Of a stretch of DNA of 25,100 bases, positions 24,977-25,100 are shown one piece after another (positions within the stretch are counted from its first letter, which is position 1; every line of letters begins with the position of its first letter). The DNA is from Apostichopus parvimensis (lineage: Eukaryota; Echinodermata; Holothuroidea; Aspidochirotida; Stichopodidae), in assembly GCA_000934455.1 (NCBI GenBank), contig JXUT01140860.1, positions 1-25,100 of the forward strand, in the 5' to 3' direction. Below the pieces are notes generated by a model, which ran no database searches, was not told where the DNA came from, and saw only the letters and a list, made by a program, of their open reading frames with translations. A program made the translations under genes and the position numbers.

Positions 24977-25100
24977 CACTTGGCAGAGGAGCCCTGTCCA
25001 CTGTTTAGAGTTAAATCGATGAGGAAGGACAAATCTTTGAAGCTCACTTGACAGAAGAACCCTGTACACTGTTTAGAGTTAAGTCAATGCAGGAAGGACA
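24977..25100. repeat. 68-bp tandem repeat running off the window
   Basis: CACTTGGCAGAGGAGCCCTG at 24977 recurs as CACTTGACAGAAGAACCCTG at 25045. Both are followed by (T/A)CACTGTTTAGAGTTAA and AGGAAGGACA. The array probably continues past 25100. Confidence 0.9.

Larger units (their letters stand above)
22143..25100 (-). other. TXNRD 5' intron, truncated by window
   Basis: At least 2958 bp. Carries a degenerate three-unit dispersed repeat (about 22739-23190), A homopolymers at 23757-23776, tRNA A-box-like strings at 24185-24201 (- strand) and 24721-24732 (+ strand), and a 68-bp tandem repeat at the right edge. No exon is recognised. Confidence 0.7.

Noticed and set aside
22143-25100. Search for the missing TXNRD exon with the GGGSGG FAD loop
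   Set aside because: No - strand stretch gives the glycine motif with a phase-0 donor. The GGA-rich patch at 24670-24687 is on the wrong strand and frame.

Overview
The window is animal nuclear DNA: AT-rich, with compact conserved exons interrupted by GT..AG introns, several minisatellites and old dispersed repeats. The two recognisable proteins are closest in wording to deuterostome/vertebrate families. The low GC, intron style and the dispersed repeat at the right end suggest a marine invertebrate, perhaps an echinoderm, but this is an inference and no species can be named from the sequence.

Two genes lie tail to tail. At the left edge, on the + strand, are the last three exons (1-53, 605-730, 898-1195) of a peroxisomal ABC half-transporter of the ABCD1/ABCD2 type, covering the ABC signature, Walker B, D-loop, H-loop and the C-terminal coiled tail. 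From 22142 down to 6765 on the - strand are 13 exons of a selenocysteine-containing thioredoxin reductase (TXNRD1/3-like). They join in phase into 469 residues, from just after the missing N-terminal FAD-binding motif to the C-terminal Gly-Cys-Sec-Gly. The UGA is at 6771-6773 and the true stop at 6765-6767. A form-2-like SECIS fold is found in the 3' UTR at about 6118-6193. The first TXNRD exon or exons lie beyond the right edge.

Region by region: 1-1195 ABCD 3' exons; 1196 to about 3200 its probable 3' UTR; about 3200-5480 intergenic, with a 14-bp palindromic array (3400-3469) and a minisatellite of 18/21/24-bp units (about 4325-4519); about 5480-6764 TXNRD 3' UTR; 6765-22142 TXNRD exons and introns; 22143-25100 a TXNRD intron with a degenerate three-unit repeat carrying direct-repeat nuclear-receptor-like motifs and a 68-bp tandem repeat at the edge.

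The most unusual structure is at 12240-12643. The 3' end of a TXNRD coding exon, together with its 5' splice site, is the first unit of a 47-bp tandem array that runs on into the intron, so intact-looking GTAAG donors are repeated every 47 bp. Use of any shifted donor would bring in a stop codon. The neighbouring intron (10683-11695) is also largely made of two other minisatellites. No bacterial-type operon, CRISPR array or convincing RNA gene is seen.
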